Assembly: GCA_005777235.1 (NCBI GenBank)
Contig: SXND01000262.1
Span: 1 to 55,289 of the forward strand
Source: Pseudomonadota bacterium
Lineage (GTDB): Bacteria > Tectomicrobia > Entotheonellia > Entotheonellales > Entotheonellaceae
Length of the DNA stretch: 55,289 nt
Direction of reading: 5' to 3'
Shown: piece by piece, positions 27,147 through 36,510 of the stretch
Position numbering within the stretch: the first letter of the stretch is position 1
Layout of the letters: each line of letters begins with the position of its first letter
The notes under the pieces: model-generated
The model's database searches: none
The model's input: only the letters and a program-made list of their open reading frames with translations
What the model was told of the DNA's origin: nothing
Translations under genes and position numbers: made by a program

Positions 27147-28634
27147 ATGGCGCTCCCGAGGATTATTGGTGCGGAAACGGAATACGGCCTCATGGTGCAG
27201 CACGATCCTGAGTTCGATTCCATTGCCACCTCCTTAATACTGGTCAACAGTTACAACACAGACCAATCGCTCAAGCTATTATGGGATTACGACCAAGAAG
27301 ATCCGCTGGTTGATGCCCGCGGCTTTGAGTTAGACGATGAATACGATGTCCCCGACCATCACGATAACATGGCGATTAACAAGATCCTGCCGAACGGGGC
27401 GCGTTTTTATGTTGACCATGCGCATCCAGAATTTTCGACGCCAGAATGCACGAATGTGTTGGATCTCATTCGCTATGAGCGTGCTGGAGATCGCATCCTC
27501 AATCTGAGCCGTATAGGGGCCAATCAACTGCTTCCTTCAGGTCGAACCATTGTGGTCTACAAGAACAACAGTGATCACAAGGGTAACAGCTACGGCTATC
27601 ACGAGAATTACCTCTTAGATCGGCGCACACCGTTTCAGACCATTGTCGAGCGTTTCATGCCTTACCTCGTGTCACGGCAGATTTTTTGTGGGGCGGGGAA
27701 AGTCGGGGTGGAAAATGGCACAGACTATGTGCCGTTTCAGATTTCCCAGCGGGCCGATTTTTTTGAGACTGAGATAGGCTTGGACACGATGGTGAAGCGT
27801 CCCATTATCAACACCCGTGATGAACCGCATGCGAACCGCGACCGCTATCGACGCTTGCACGTGATCATCGGCGATGCCAACATGTCAGAATTTACGACGT
27901 ATTTGAAAGTTGGGACAGCGCTGGTGGTGCTGCACATGATCGAGGACGGTTTTTTGACGAACCCGCTCGTTTTACGCAATCCGGTGCGGGCGTTACGCGA
28001 TATCTCCCACGATACGACGTGTACATTGGCGGTACCGCTGAAAGACGGCACCAAGATGACCGCTATTGCCATGCAACGTTGGTATCATGCTGCCGCCTTG
28101 CAGTATCTGGCCCAGCACCCGGATTGCCCGCCAACCTATCCGGCGATTGTGGCAGAATGGGGAACGGTCTTAGAGCGCCTCGCCCAAGACCCCATGCAAT
28201 TGTATCGTGAGATCGATTGGGTTATGAAACTCCACTTGATCACGAATTATATGGCACGTCGCGGGAGTGGATGGGATGATCCACGCATCGCCATGATGGA
28301 TCTGCAGTACCATGATATTCGTCCCGAAAAAGGGTTGTATTACGTGCTGGAGCGTAGTGGGGGTGCACGACGGATGTTGACGGACGACTCCATTATCCAG
28401 GCAATGGACAATCCTCCAGAAGATACACGGGCGTATTTTCGTGGGCAATGCTTGAAAAAGTTTAAAAATCAAATTTTTGGCGTGAATTGGGACTCCATTT
28501 CTTTCAATCTTGGTGACGGCCCGATTAAGCGTATCATGATGGATGAGCCCACACGCGGGACGAAACAGCACGTGCAACAATTGTTGGACCGTTCGGAGAC
28601 GGCGGCTGACCTCGTGGCAAATCTCGTGACGTAG
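27147..28634 (+). CDS. dop: Depupylase/Pup deamidase Dop
   Basis: A 495-residue member of the carboxylate-amine ligase-related Pup ligase family. The start MALPRIIGAETEYGL contains the conserved active-site Glu of the first strand, followed by an extended loop (residues about 25-70), characteristic of Dop rather than PafA. NGARFYVDHAHPEFSTPEC and YKNNSDHKGNSYGYHENY form the nucleotide and magnesium site. Dop cleaves the isopeptide bond between Pup and substrate. ATG 27147 has GGAGG five bases before it; the frame runs further upstream through the hairpin but without a ribosome site. It lies between arc and pup. Confidence 0.95.
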   Translation: MALPRIIGAETEYGLMVQHDPEFDSIATSLILVNSYNTDQSLKLLWDYDQEDPLVDARGFELDDEYDVPDHHDNMAINKILPNGARFYVDHAHPEFSTPECTNVLDLIRYERAGDRILNLSRIGANQLLPSGRTIVVYKNNSDHKGNSYGYHENYLLDRRTPFQTIVERFMPYLVSRQIFCGAGKVGVENGTDYVPFQISQRADFFETEIGLDTMVKRPIINTRDEPHANRDRYRRLHVIIGDANMSEFTTYLKVGTALVVLHMIEDGFLTNPLVLRNPVRALRDISHDTTCTLAVPLKDGTKMTAIAMQRWYHAAALQYLAQHPDCPPTYPAIVAEWGTVLERLAQDPMQLYREIDWVMKLHLITNYMARRGSGWDDPRIAMMDLQYHDIRPEKGLYYVLERSGGARRMLTDDSIIQAMDNPPEDTRAYFRGQCLKKFKNQIFGVNWDSISFNLGDGPIKRIMMDEPTRGTKQHVQQLLDRSETAADLVANLVT

Positions 28635-28677
28635 GCAGCCTTGGGCGGCAGAAGAGCGCACACACAAGGAGTGCATC

Positions 28678-28932
28678 ATGACGAGACAATACACCTTTGC
28701 AACGTCACCGGCGTGGGCCGCTATTGTTACCTGCGCTGAAGGTGGACAGCAGCAAGTACGGCGCACAAACGATACGCACACGCAGACGGCGTCGACGCCT
28801 GCGAGCAATTTATCGACCAAAGGCGAAAAGCTCCGGGATGAGATGGATGCTTTGATCGATGAAATTGACGAGGTGCTAGAAGAAAACGCTGAGGAATTTG
28901 TCAAAAATTACGTGCAACGAGGAGGAGAATAA
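28678..28932 (+). CDS. pup: Prokaryotic ubiquitin-like protein Pup
   Basis: An 84-residue Pup. The C-terminal half has the conserved helical Arc-binding region (LRDEMDALIDEIDEVLEENA) and the ending FVKNYVQRGGE. The last residue is Glu, so it can be ligated by PafA without prior deamidation, unlike mycobacterial Pup ending in Gln. The N terminus (MTRQYTFATSPAWAAIVTC and onward) is about 20 residues longer than usual and partly hydrophobic. Its start is supported by AAGGAG seven bases before ATG 28678. It sits between dop and prcB, whose start lies one base after the pup stop. Confidence 0.95.
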   Translation: MTRQYTFATSPAWAAIVTCAEGGQQQVRRTNDTHTQTASTPASNLSTKGEKLRDEMDALIDEIDEVLEENAEEFVKNYVQRGGE

Positions 28933-28933
28933 G

Positions 28934-29740
28934 GTGCTGCTCTCGACGGGAAGCTACGATGGGGCGAGCTTCTTCGACCTCTTGCGGCATGATTTCCCCC
29001 ACCTGCTCCCGTTTCAGCACCTGCAGCAGGTGCCACAGCTTGCTGCAGGTGAGCCTGCATGGCTGAAAGCGGTGCCCTTCGCCACAACCGTCTTGGCCTT
29101 ACGCTGTGCGGATGGGGTGGTGATGGCCGGTGATCGCCAGGCAACGGAGGGCTTTGAAGTCTCGTCGCGACGTATTGAAAAAGTCTATAAAGCCGACGAC
29201 TATTCGGTGATCTCTATTGCGGGAGCCGCGGGGCCATGCCTGGAAATGATTAAGCTCTTCCAGGTAGAGATGGAGCATTATCACAAAATTGAGGGTGACA
29301 CGCTCGCACTCGATGGCAAGGCCAATAAGCTCGCACAAATGGTGAAGCAAAACCTACCAGCGGCTTTCCAAGGGCTGATTGTGATCCCGATTTTTGCGGG
29401 TTACGATCTGCGGGCGCAACAGGGGCGGATCTTTAAGTATGATGTCACCGGCGGACGCTATGAAGAATCACAGTTTTATGCCACGGGTTCGGGTGGAAAA
29501 GATGCCCGGAGTACCCTCAAAAAATTCTTCAAAGCCGAGATGTCCCGCGAGGCAGCGATTGCCTTGGCGTTGGAAGCACTGGTGGACGCAGCGGATGTTG
29601 ACGTCGGCACGGGTGGTCCCGATTTAGTACGTGGTATCTATCCGATTGTGAAAATCGTCACACGTGATGGGGTCGACGATATTCTCGAGGATGAAATTCG
29701 TCCGCTGAGCGAACGGCTTCTGGCCTCGTTGCAAGGGTAG
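28934..29740 (+). CDS. prcB: Proteasome beta subunit PrcB
   Basis: A 268-residue Ntn-hydrolase precursor of the 20S proteasome. A propeptide of 50 residues precedes the catalytic N-terminal threonine (PFA before TTVLALRC, Thr51). Conserved residues include Asp in MAGDRQATEG, the Lys in RRIEKVYKADDY and the late GTGGPDLVRGIYP. Autocleavage before Thr51 yields the mature beta subunit. The start is GTG 28934, directly after the pup stop with GGAGGAG upstream; a longer frame from 28898 overlaps pup and is rejected. The propeptide coding region contains an inverted repeat (29018-29051). Confidence 0.96.
   Translation: MLLSTGSYDGASFFDLLRHDFPHLLPFQHLQQVPQLAAGEPAWLKAVPFATTVLALRCADGVVMAGDRQATEGFEVSSRRIEKVYKADDYSVISIAGAAGPCLEMIKLFQVEMEHYHKIEGDTLALDGKANKLAQMVKQNLPAAFQGLIVIPIFAGYDLRAQQGRIFKYDVTGGRYEESQFYATGSGGKDARSTLKKFFKAEMSREAAIALALEALVDAADVDVGTGGPDLVRGIYPIVKIVTRDGVDDILEDEIRPLSERLLASLQG
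29018..29051. repeat. Inverted repeat in prcB propeptide region
   Basis: CACCTGCAGCA (29018-29028) and its exact complement TGCTGCAGGTG (29041-29051) are separated by 12 bases inside the prcB propeptide codons. Each arm contains CTGCAG, the site expected for the PstI-like enzyme encoded at 52 kb. It may simply reflect Gln/Leu codons, or act as an mRNA hairpin. Confidence 0.5.
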
Positions 29741-29744
29741 TCCT

Positions 29745-30446
29745 ATGGCTGTGCCTTTTTATGTCTCTCCTGATCAAATCATGCAGGACAAGGCGGAATA
29801 TGCCCGCAAAGGTATTGCCAAAGGGCGTTCCATCGTTGCCGTCGAATATGTTGATGGCTTACTCCTCATGGCAGAAAACCCGAGTGCCTCGCTGAATAAG
29901 CTCTCCGAGATTTATGACCGTATCGCTTTTGCTGGTGTGGGGAAATATAGCGAGTTCGAAAATCTGCGCAAAGCGGGGATTCGCTATGCGGATCTCAAAG
30001 GCTATTCGTACAGCCGTCACGATGTGACGACGAAATCGTTAGCCAATGCCTATTCCGAATCCATCGGCACAATTTTCACCCGTGATCCCAAACCACTCGA
30101 GGTTGAGATTCTAGTGGTTGAGGTGGGAGAGACCTCAGCGCAGAACGAGATGTATCATGTCTCCTTTGATGGCACGATTACTGATCGTCGACAGTTTGCG
30201 GTGATTGGTGGTCAGGCAGACCGTATTCGGACCTATTTGCAGGAGCATTATCGGACGGATCTTTCCCTAGCGGAGGCTCTCGCGCTCAGCCGTCGGAGTT
30301 TGCTGGCGGGGTATGAACGACCGCCAGCGGAGGAAAGCGCTCTCGAAGTTGGTCTCCTTGAGCGTCGGCGTGTGGGGCGAAAATTTTATCGTATGCCGCA
30401 GGCCGAGGCAACGCAGGCGATGATGACCATTAACAATGGGTCATGA
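29745..30446 (+). CDS. prcA: Proteasome alpha subunit PrcA
   Basis: A 233-residue alpha subunit forming the outer, gated rings of the 20S proteasome. It begins MAVPFYVSPDQIMQDKAEYA, the gating N-terminal segment and first helix typical of bacterial PrcA. It continues with GRSIVAVEYVDGLLLMAENP and IYDRIAFAGVGKYSEFENLR. It has no catalytic Thr, as expected. The rings receive the GQYL tail of Arc in the groove between subunits. It starts 4 bases after the prcB stop; the two should be produced together in equal amounts. Confidence 0.96.
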   Translation: MAVPFYVSPDQIMQDKAEYARKGIAKGRSIVAVEYVDGLLLMAENPSASLNKLSEIYDRIAFAGVGKYSEFENLRKAGIRYADLKGYSYSRHDVTTKSLANAYSESIGTIFTRDPKPLEVEILVVEVGETSAQNEMYHVSFDGTITDRRQFAVIGGQADRIRTYLQEHYRTDLSLAEALALSRRSLLAGYERPPAEESALEVGLLERRRVGRKFYRMPQAEATQAMMTINNGS

Positions 30447-30452
30447 ACAGCT

Positions 30453-31847
30453 ATGAAAAAACGCATCTATGGGTTAGAGAATGAATTCGGTATTGCCTTT
30501 ACCTGTAACGGGCGGCGCACCCTTCCCTCGGAAAAAGTGGTGCGCTATCTCTTCGAGAAGCTCATTACGACGGAGGGCTTTTTGAATGTCTTCCTCGAAA
30601 ATGGAGCCCGTTTCTATCTCGACACTGGATGTCACCCGGAGTACGCCACCCCGGAATGTGCCAGTCCTATGGATGTCATGATCTATGATAAAGCGGGCGA
30701 ACGCATTCTGGAAAATTTACTCAATTATGCGCAAAATAAAGTGCATGAAGAGGGTTTTCAGGGTGAGCTAGCCATTTTCAAGAATAATACCGATTTTGTC
30801 GGCAATTCCTACGGATGTCATGAGAACTATCTGGCAGATCGTACGGCGGACTTTTATTACATGGCGGAACAGCTGATCCCCTTCTTGGTGACACGCCAGA
30901 TTTTTACGGGGGCTGGCAAGGTTTTCCGTACTAGACGAGGGACGGTATATCACATCTCCCAGCGCGCGCAGCATATCCGGCAGAAAATTTCTGGGACGAC
31001 GACTAACGAACGCAGCATCATCAATACGCGTGATGAACCCCATGCCATTAAAGAAAAATATCGCCGTTTGCATATCATCGTCGGTGATTCCAATATGTCG
31101 GAATTTGCCACATATATGAAAGTTGGGACCACAGCGATCATTTTAGAGATGATCGAGGAAGATTTTCTCCCCACGACGTTTGCACTGCGCAATCCTGTAC
31201 GGGCGATCAAAGACATCTCACGGGATTTGACCTGTCGGGAACCTGTGCCCTTAAATAACGGCAAAAGATATTCCGCCCTAGAGATGCAGAAAGAATATCT
31301 AGAGCTGGCGCGTCGGTTTTACAGCACACGGCCTATGAGTCCAGAGGCTGCCGACATCCTGCTGAAGTGGGAATACGTGCTGACCAAGCTTGAAGAAGAT
31401 CCGATGCAGCTCAATCAGGAGATTGACTGGATCATCAAGTTGCATCTCTTGCAAGCGTACGGGGAGCGTAGCAATTTGTCGCCGGAAGCGAGCGGAGACC
31501 GTATGCTGATGCTTGATCTGCAATACCACGACATTCGACGTGAGAAAGGCCTGTATTTCTTGCTCGAACGGCGGGGGCGGATCAAGCGGATGGCCACCGA
31601 GGCCCAGATCGAGACCGCCATGGTTGATCCACCGCAGAATACCCGGGCGAAGATGCGCGGAGAACTGATCAAATTGGCCAAGCTGAAGCGTATTCCTTAC
31701 GATCTCGACTGGAATTACATCCGGATTGGCTATTTGCTCAACCTGTGGGTCAAGTGCAATGATCCATTCCAAGAAGAGAACGAAAAGGTGACGCAATTAA
31801 AGCGTCGGATTGAGCGCTCAAACTTTAAGTATGGTTACTTGCTCTGA
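30453..31847 (+). CDS. pafA: Pup-protein ligase PafA
   Basis: A 464-residue ligase that joins the C-terminal Glu of Pup to substrate lysines using ATP. The start MKKRIYGLENEFGIAF carries the active-site Glu strand, followed by NGARFYLDTGCHPEYATPEC and IFKNNTDFVGNSYGCHENY for ATP and magnesium. Lack of the long loop seen in Dop after the first strand, and the conserved C-terminal lobe (RIPYDLDWNYIR), identify it as PafA. It is about 30% similar by eye to the dop product in the same operon, a known paralogue. It lies 6 bases after prcA and closes the operon. Confidence 0.96.
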   Translation: MKKRIYGLENEFGIAFTCNGRRTLPSEKVVRYLFEKLITTEGFLNVFLENGARFYLDTGCHPEYATPECASPMDVMIYDKAGERILENLLNYAQNKVHEEGFQGELAIFKNNTDFVGNSYGCHENYLADRTADFYYMAEQLIPFLVTRQIFTGAGKVFRTRRGTVYHISQRAQHIRQKISGTTTNERSIINTRDEPHAIKEKYRRLHIIVGDSNMSEFATYMKVGTTAIILEMIEEDFLPTTFALRNPVRAIKDISRDLTCREPVPLNNGKRYSALEMQKEYLELARRFYSTRPMSPEAADILLKWEYVLTKLEEDPMQLNQEIDWIIKLHLLQAYGERSNLSPEASGDRMLMLDLQYHDIRREKGLYFLLERRGRIKRMATEAQIETAMVDPPQNTRAKMRGELIKLAKLKRIPYDLDWNYIRIGYLLNLWVKCNDPFQEENEKVTQLKRRIERSNFKYGYLL

Positions 31848-31861
31848 GGTGCGCAACGCCC

Positions 31862-33031
31862 ATGCCCGCTGATCCACCGCAGAAAACGCGCCTCGTCATC
31901 CTCTATGGTGGCCGTTCGGGAGAACACGAAGTCTCCATCGCATCGGCCACCTCGGTACTCCAGGCCATCGATCGACAGCACTATGACGTCTTGCCCGTCT
32001 ATCTCACCCCTGAGGGACGGTGGTTGCCCGCGGTAGATCCACGTCATCTCCTCGAAGAGGGCGCACCGTCCTCGAGCACACCTGCGGCCCTGCTCTCCAG
32101 CGATCCTCAGCAGCGTGGTTTGCTGCCGCTTCCTACGGTTTCGGGAGCCCATATAGAGGCTATCAGGCCCATTGATGTCGTTTTCCCGCTCCTCCATGGG
32201 ACGTACGGCGAAGATGGGACCGTACAGGGTCTGCTCGAATTGGCGGACATTCCCTATGTTGGCTCTGGCGTGCTCGGATCAGCCGTGGGCATGGACAAAG
32301 GGATCATGAAGATTCTGTTCCAGGCGGCTGGCTTACCCGTTGTGCCCCACATGGTGGTGTTACGCCGCGACTGGGAGCACCAACCCAGCGCTGTGCAAGA
32401 GCGTATCCTCGCGACATTGCCCTTACCGCTCTTTGTCAAACCTGCCAACCTGGGATCGAGTGTGGGCGTCTCCAAAGTCACACACGTGACGGAGTTGCCC
32501 ATGGCGCTGGATCTCGCCTGCCAGTATGATCGACGCCTGCTGGTCGAGCAGGGCATTACGTGCCGCGAACTCGAATGCAGCGTACTGGGGAACGACACGC
32601 CACAGGTGTCCGTGGTCGGGGAGATTGTCTCACATCGTGCATTTTATGACTATGAAGCGAAGTATAGTGAGGGGCAAAGCGCGTTACACATCCCTGCGGA
32701 CATTGAGGCACCCCTGGCTGAAGAGCTGCGGCGCATGGCGGCAGTGGCGTTTCAAGCAGTTGAGGCTGCGGGTCTGGCGCGCGTGGATTTTTTTGTCGAA
32801 CGCCAGACCTTGAAGGCCTACGTAAATGAGATCAATACCTTGCCAGGTTTTACCACGGTGAGCATGTATCCCAAACTGTGGGAGGCCAGTGGGCTCTCCT
32901 ATAGCCAGCTCATCGACCGTCTGGTGCAACTCGCTGTGGAACGGCACCAAGACCGTCAACGCTCTCGTACCACCTATGATGTGCGTGCACTCAACACCTC
33001 GCCTCAAGAACGCTCACGAAATTCCAAGTGA
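31862..33031 (+). CDS. ddl: D-alanine--D-alanine ligase
   Basis: A 389-residue ATP-grasp ligase that makes D-Ala-D-Ala for peptidoglycan precursors. It has the N-terminal GGRSGEHEVSIASATSV, the ATP-binding PLFVKPANLGSSVGVSKV, the omega-loop FYDYEAKYSEG (the Lys-Tyr type found in D-Ala-D-Ala rather than D-Ala-D-Lac ligases) and the C-terminal ARVDFFVE and NEINTLPGFT magnesium site. It is a little longer than usual, with a charged C-terminal tail. It starts 14 bases after pafA and may be co-transcribed with the proteasome operon. Its 3' end overlaps the convergent ndk by 28 bases. Confidence 0.95.
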   Translation: MPADPPQKTRLVILYGGRSGEHEVSIASATSVLQAIDRQHYDVLPVYLTPEGRWLPAVDPRHLLEEGAPSSSTPAALLSSDPQQRGLLPLPTVSGAHIEAIRPIDVVFPLLHGTYGEDGTVQGLLELADIPYVGSGVLGSAVGMDKGIMKILFQAAGLPVVPHMVVLRRDWEHQPSAVQERILATLPLPLFVKPANLGSSVGVSKVTHVTELPMALDLACQYDRRLLVEQGITCRELECSVLGNDTPQVSVVGEIVSHRAFYDYEAKYSEGQSALHIPADIEAPLAEELRRMAAVAFQAVEAAGLARVDFFVERQTLKAYVNEINTLPGFTTVSMYPKLWEASGLSYSQLIDRLVQLAVERHQDRQRSRTTYDVRALNTSPQERSRNSK

Positions 33032-33426
33032 TTAAAGAAGAAGGGGATTTCTCGGGCCGCAGAGCCAGGGGAATCCGAGCCGTGGACGGCATTTTTTTCC
33101 ACGTCTATGCCAAAAGCCTGCCGTAACGTGCCCGCCGCCGCTTGGGCCGGATTCGTGGCGCCCATGAGATCACGTAGGGCCTGGATAGCGTTAGCGCGTG
33201 CCAGGAGGATGGGAATGGCTGGACCAGAGGACATGTACGAGGTCAGGCTGGCAAAAAAAGGCCGAGCACTGTGCTCTTGATAAAACCGCTGGGCGTCCTG
33301 CTGGCTCAGGCGGACCATCTTGAGCCCCAGCACGACAAAGCCCTCCGCTTCGAGACGTGCCAGGATTTGTCCGGCCAAGTTGCGTTGCACCGCATCAGGC
33401 TTGATAATCGTCAATGTCTGTTCCAT
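33004..33426 (-). CDS. ndk: Nucleoside diphosphate kinase
   Basis: A 140-residue kinase that balances nucleoside triphosphates by a phospho-histidine intermediate. It shows TLTIIKPDAVQRNLAG at the N terminus and the active-site His in KNAVHGSDSPGSAAREI. The full family length is reached from ATG 33426 (preceded by GAGGAG upstream on the minus strand); the longer frame to 33576 covers sucD sequence. Its last 28 bases overlap the convergent ddl gene. Confidence 0.96.
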   Translation of the reverse strand: MEQTLTIIKPDAVQRNLAGQILARLEAEGFVVLGLKMVRLSQQDAQRFYQEHSARPFFASLTSYMSSGPAIPILLARANAIQALRDLMGATNPAQAAAGTLRQAFGIDVEKNAVHGSDSPGSAAREIPFFFNHLEFRERS

Positions 33427-33436
33427 GGGTCTCCTC

Positions 33437-34312
33437 TTAACCGCGTTGTTGTAAGATGTCCGCCATGGTTGCCCCAATCCTGGCCGGACTCTTGACGACC
33501 GTGATCCCGCTCCGCTCCATAGCGGCCATTTTGGAGGCCGCGGTCCCTTGTCCACCATCGACAATGGCCCCCGCATGACCCATCCGGCGTCCTGGGGGAG
33601 CTGTTTGCCCCGCGATAAAGCCCACGACGGGCTTGGTCACATGCTGCGCAATATAGTTGGCAGCATCTTCTTCTGCCGTCCCACCGATTTCGCCAATTAA
33701 GACCAGCGCCTCGGTGTCTGGATCCTGCTGGAAGCGTTTGAGGCAGTCAACAAACGTCAGCCCGCCGACTGGATCCCCCCCAATGCCGACGCACGTCGAT
33801 TGCCCAATCCCACGCGCCGTGAGTTGGGAGACCGCTTCATAGGTTAGGGTGCCACTCCGCGACAAGACGCCAACGCGGCCAGGGAGATGGATACGGGCCG
33901 GCATGATCCCAACTTTCGCCTTGCCTGGCGAAATCAGGCCTGGGCAATTGGACCCCAACAGCAGGGACGATCTCCCCACCATGTAGCGCCGCACGCGCAG
34001 CATATCATGGACGGGAATGCCATCGGTAATGCACACCACGAGTGCCAGGTTCGCATCCAGGGCTTCAAAAATCGCATCTGCCGCCGCCGGACCGGGCACA
34101 AAGATTATCGACGTGTTCGCTCCAGTGGCTGCCACAGCTTGATGCACGCTATGAAACAAGGGGCGTCCGAGCGCTGCGCCACCCCCACGGCCAGGATGCA
34201 CCCCGCCCACGAAACGCGTGCCATAGTCAATCGCCTGCTCGGCATGGAACCGCCCCTCGCGACCCATACCCTGCACCAGGAGGCGAGTATCCTGATCGAC
34301 CAGAATGCTCAT
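33437..34312 (-). CDS. sucD: Succinyl-CoA ligase alpha subunit
   Basis: A 291-residue CoA-binding subunit. It starts [20 protein letters not shown], has the CoA-binding GGVHPGRGG and NCPGLISPG, and carries the phospho-histidine in [14 protein letters not shown]. With SucC it converts succinyl-CoA, ADP and phosphate to succinate, CoA and ATP in the TCA cycle. It lies 16 bases downstream of sucC and 10 bases upstream of ndk. The malate-CoA ligase MtkB is a close relative, but nothing in the neighbourhood suggests a serine cycle. Confidence 0.95.
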   Translation of the reverse strand: MSILVDQDTRLLVQGMGREGRFHAEQAIDYGTRFVGGVHPGRGGGAALGRPLFHSVHQAVAATGANTSIIFVPGPAAADAIFEALDANLALVVCITDGIPVHDMLRVRRYMVGRSSLLLGSNCPGLISPGKAKVGIMPARIHLPGRVGVLSRSGTLTYEAVSQLTARGIGQSTCVGIGGDPVGGLTFVDCLKRFQQDPDTEALVLIGEIGGTAEEDAANYIAQHVTKPVVGFIAGQTAPPGRRMGHAGAIVDGGQGTAASKMAAMERSGITVVKSPARIGATMADILQQRG

Positions 34313-34328
34313 CGGGCTGCTCCTACGC

Positions 34329-35474
34329 TCAGATGGCCTGCGCGACTTGTTGCGCGGCATCTTCCATCCCATGGGCAATCAGAAAGTTGAGGCCAGACTC
34401 GGCGAGAATCCGCTGCCCCTCTTCCACATTAGTACCCTCCATGCGTACGACCACTGGCACCCGCACTTGCACCTTCGAGACGGCGTGCAGGATACCCTCG
34501 GCAAAAATATCGCAACGCAGGATACCGCCAAACACGTTGATCAACACTGCCTGCACATGGGGGTCGGTGGTCAATAAACGAAAGGCCTGCTCGACCGTGT
34601 CCGCACTGGCGCCGCCACCAACGTCCAGAAAATTGGCCGGAGCAGCACCAGCCAACTTGATAATGTCCATGGTCGCCATGGCTAAACCCGCGCCATTAAC
34701 GATGCAGCCGATATTGCCATCGAGTTTGATGTAATTGAGCTTAAATTTTGACGCTTCCACCTCGAGCGGGTCTTCCTCGGCCACATCGCGTAAATCGCAG
34801 ATGTCCGCATGGCGAAACAAGGCGTTGTCGTCAAATTGCATCTTGACGTCGAGCACCAACGGATGTCCCATGCTGGTCAGGATCAGCGGGTTGATTTCCA
34901 ACAACGTACAGTCTTTCTCCTGGAACACCGTATACAGGGTGCGGAAGAGCGACGCGAGTTCGTGTTGGGCTTCTGGGCTGACCGTGAGCTGCTCGGCAAG
35001 GTGCCGGGCCTGAAAAGGTGCCAGACCAAGCAACACATCGATCGGGACACGGGTCAGACTTGCAGCGGCAGCTTCAATCTCCATCCCCCCGGCGGCGTTG
35101 ACGAGACAGAGAGGCTGCCCTAAGCCTCGGTCAATCATGAAGGCGCAGTACAATTCTTGCGCAATGTCGCAGCCTTCTTCGATGAGCACCCGCTGGACAA
35201 GTTGTCCCTCTGGGCCGGTTTGCACAGTCACGAGCGGGTGTCCGAGGAGGGACGCAGTGATCTGCTCGACTTCTGCGGGGCTCTGCGCTAAGCGCACCCC
35301 ACCGCCTTTCCCGCGTCCCCCTGCATGGATCTGCGCCTTGACTACCCAGCGTTGCCCGCCCAGCGTCTCGGCGACGTGGCGCGCTTCCTGCGGCGAGAAG
35401 GCCACCTGTCCTCTCGGGACAGGCACATTATAGGCACGTAGGATGTCTTTCCCCTGGTACTCGTGAATTTTCAT
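34329..35474 (-). CDS. sucC: Succinyl-CoA ligase beta subunit
   Basis: A 381-residue ATP-grasp subunit. It starts [20 protein letters not shown], has the nucleotide-binding [18 protein letters not shown] and LEINPLILT, the CoA/phosphate region [20 protein letters not shown] and the C-terminal [16 protein letters not shown]. The ATG at 35474 gives the canonical N terminus. It is the first gene of sucC-sucD-ndk, divergent from rsmA across 184 bases. Confidence 0.96.
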   Translation of the reverse strand: MKIHEYQGKDILRAYNVPVPRGQVAFSPQEARHVAETLGGQRWVVKAQIHAGGRGKGGGVRLAQSPAEVEQITASLLGHPLVTVQTGPEGQLVQRVLIEEGCDIAQELYCAFMIDRGLGQPLCLVNAAGGMEIEAAAASLTRVPIDVLLGLAPFQARHLAEQLTVSPEAQHELASLFRTLYTVFQEKDCTLLEINPLILTSMGHPLVLDVKMQFDDNALFRHADICDLRDVAEEDPLEVEASKFKLNYIKLDGNIGCIVNGAGLAMATMDIIKLAGAAPANFLDVGGGASADTVEQAFRLLTTDPHVQAVLINVFGGILRCDIFAEGILHAVSKVQVRVPVVVRMEGTNVEEGQRILAESGLNFLIAHGMEDAAQQVAQAI

Positions 35475-35658
35475 ACGTACCTTTCGCTCTCTGACGCTCC
35501 GACAAAACCCTGTGATGCTGTACCTTACCGCATGCGATACTGTAACACAACGCTCCCGCGTCGTCTTGGGCGTGTCTGTCGCCTGTCGCGTCCTTGTGGT
35601 ATGGTTGCAGCGCAGGAGTTTCCCGTCCACTCACCCGCTTTGCGAGACTTAAGACACC

Positions 35659-36510
35659 ATGGCCACCAAGATACCCTACCCTCAGAAGCGCCTCGGGCAG
35701 GTGTTTCTCCGCGACTCGCTTGTTGTGGAACAGATACTTCAGTGTGCAGACCTGGCACCAACGGATACGGTGCTCGAAATTGGGCCGGGTCGTGGCATCC
35801 TCACCACGGCGTTGGCACCGCGTGTCGCCGCCCTCTATGCCCTTGAAATTGATGTCCGGTATGTGCAGGCCCTGACGCAACACTTTGCGACGACCCCGCA
35901 TGTGCACATTCTCTGGGCTGACGCACGTTCTTACGACTATGGACTACTGCCACAGCCTTTCGTGGTGGTGGCAAACCTGCCGTATAGCGTTGGCATGGCC
36001 ATTGTACACCACCTCTTATCTTTCCATCCGCAGGTGTTACGCCTCATCATTATGCTGCAGAAAGAGGTGGTGGACCGTTTGCTGGCGCCCCCGGATAGCA
36101 GTGCCTACGGCGCGCTGTCAGTCTTCGTGCAATATGCCGCACAACTCACCCACCAGTTTGAGGTCTCGCGCCAGGCGTTTAGCCCCGTGCCGGCGGTGGA
36201 CTCGACCGTCATCAGCATGGTGCCCTTTGCGGTGTCACCCTGGCCTGCCTGTGATCCAGCCTGGCTCTTTCGGGTAGTAAAACATGCCTTTGCGCATCGC
36301 CGCAAGACCTTGCGAGCCAATCTGCTCGCGGCGTTTCCCACCGCACTGACGCGGTCGCAAGTCACCGAGGTGCTCACCACACTGACTCTGACGGAGCATG
36401 CCCGGGCCCAGGAACTCACGGTGCTGCAATTCGTCCACCTCTCCCAGGTCTTACGCCAGCGGCTTCAGACAACGACCACGCCAGATCCGCTGGGTGCAGA
36501 GACGTCTTAG
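35659..36510 (+). CDS. rsmA: 16S rRNA dimethyladenosine transferase RsmA (KsgA)
   Basis: A 283-residue enzyme that dimethylates A1518 and A1519 of 16S rRNA late in small-subunit assembly. It has KRLGQVFLRD at the start (the usual His of GQNFL is replaced), SAM motif VLEIGPGRGILTTAL, motif IV VVANLPYSVG and the family's FSPVPAVDSTVISM. The C-terminal helical lobe is normal. It is transcribed divergently from sucC and overlaps the convergent lepB by 4 bases. Confidence 0.94.
   Translation: MATKIPYPQKRLGQVFLRDSLVVEQILQCADLAPTDTVLEIGPGRGILTTALAPRVAALYALEIDVRYVQALTQHFATTPHVHILWADARSYDYGLLPQPFVVVANLPYSVGMAIVHHLLSFHPQVLRLIIMLQKEVVDRLLAPPDSSAYGALSVFVQYAAQLTHQFEVSRQAFSPVPAVDSTVISMVPFAVSPWPACDPAWLFRVVKHAFAHRRKTLRANLLAAFPTALTRSQVTEVLTTLTLTEHARAQELTVLQFVHLSQVLRQRLQTTTTPDPLGAETS

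Noticed and set aside
28898-28933. prcB start inside pup
   Set aside because: The extra residues match no PrcB propeptide and GTG 28934 has a strong ribosome site directly before it.
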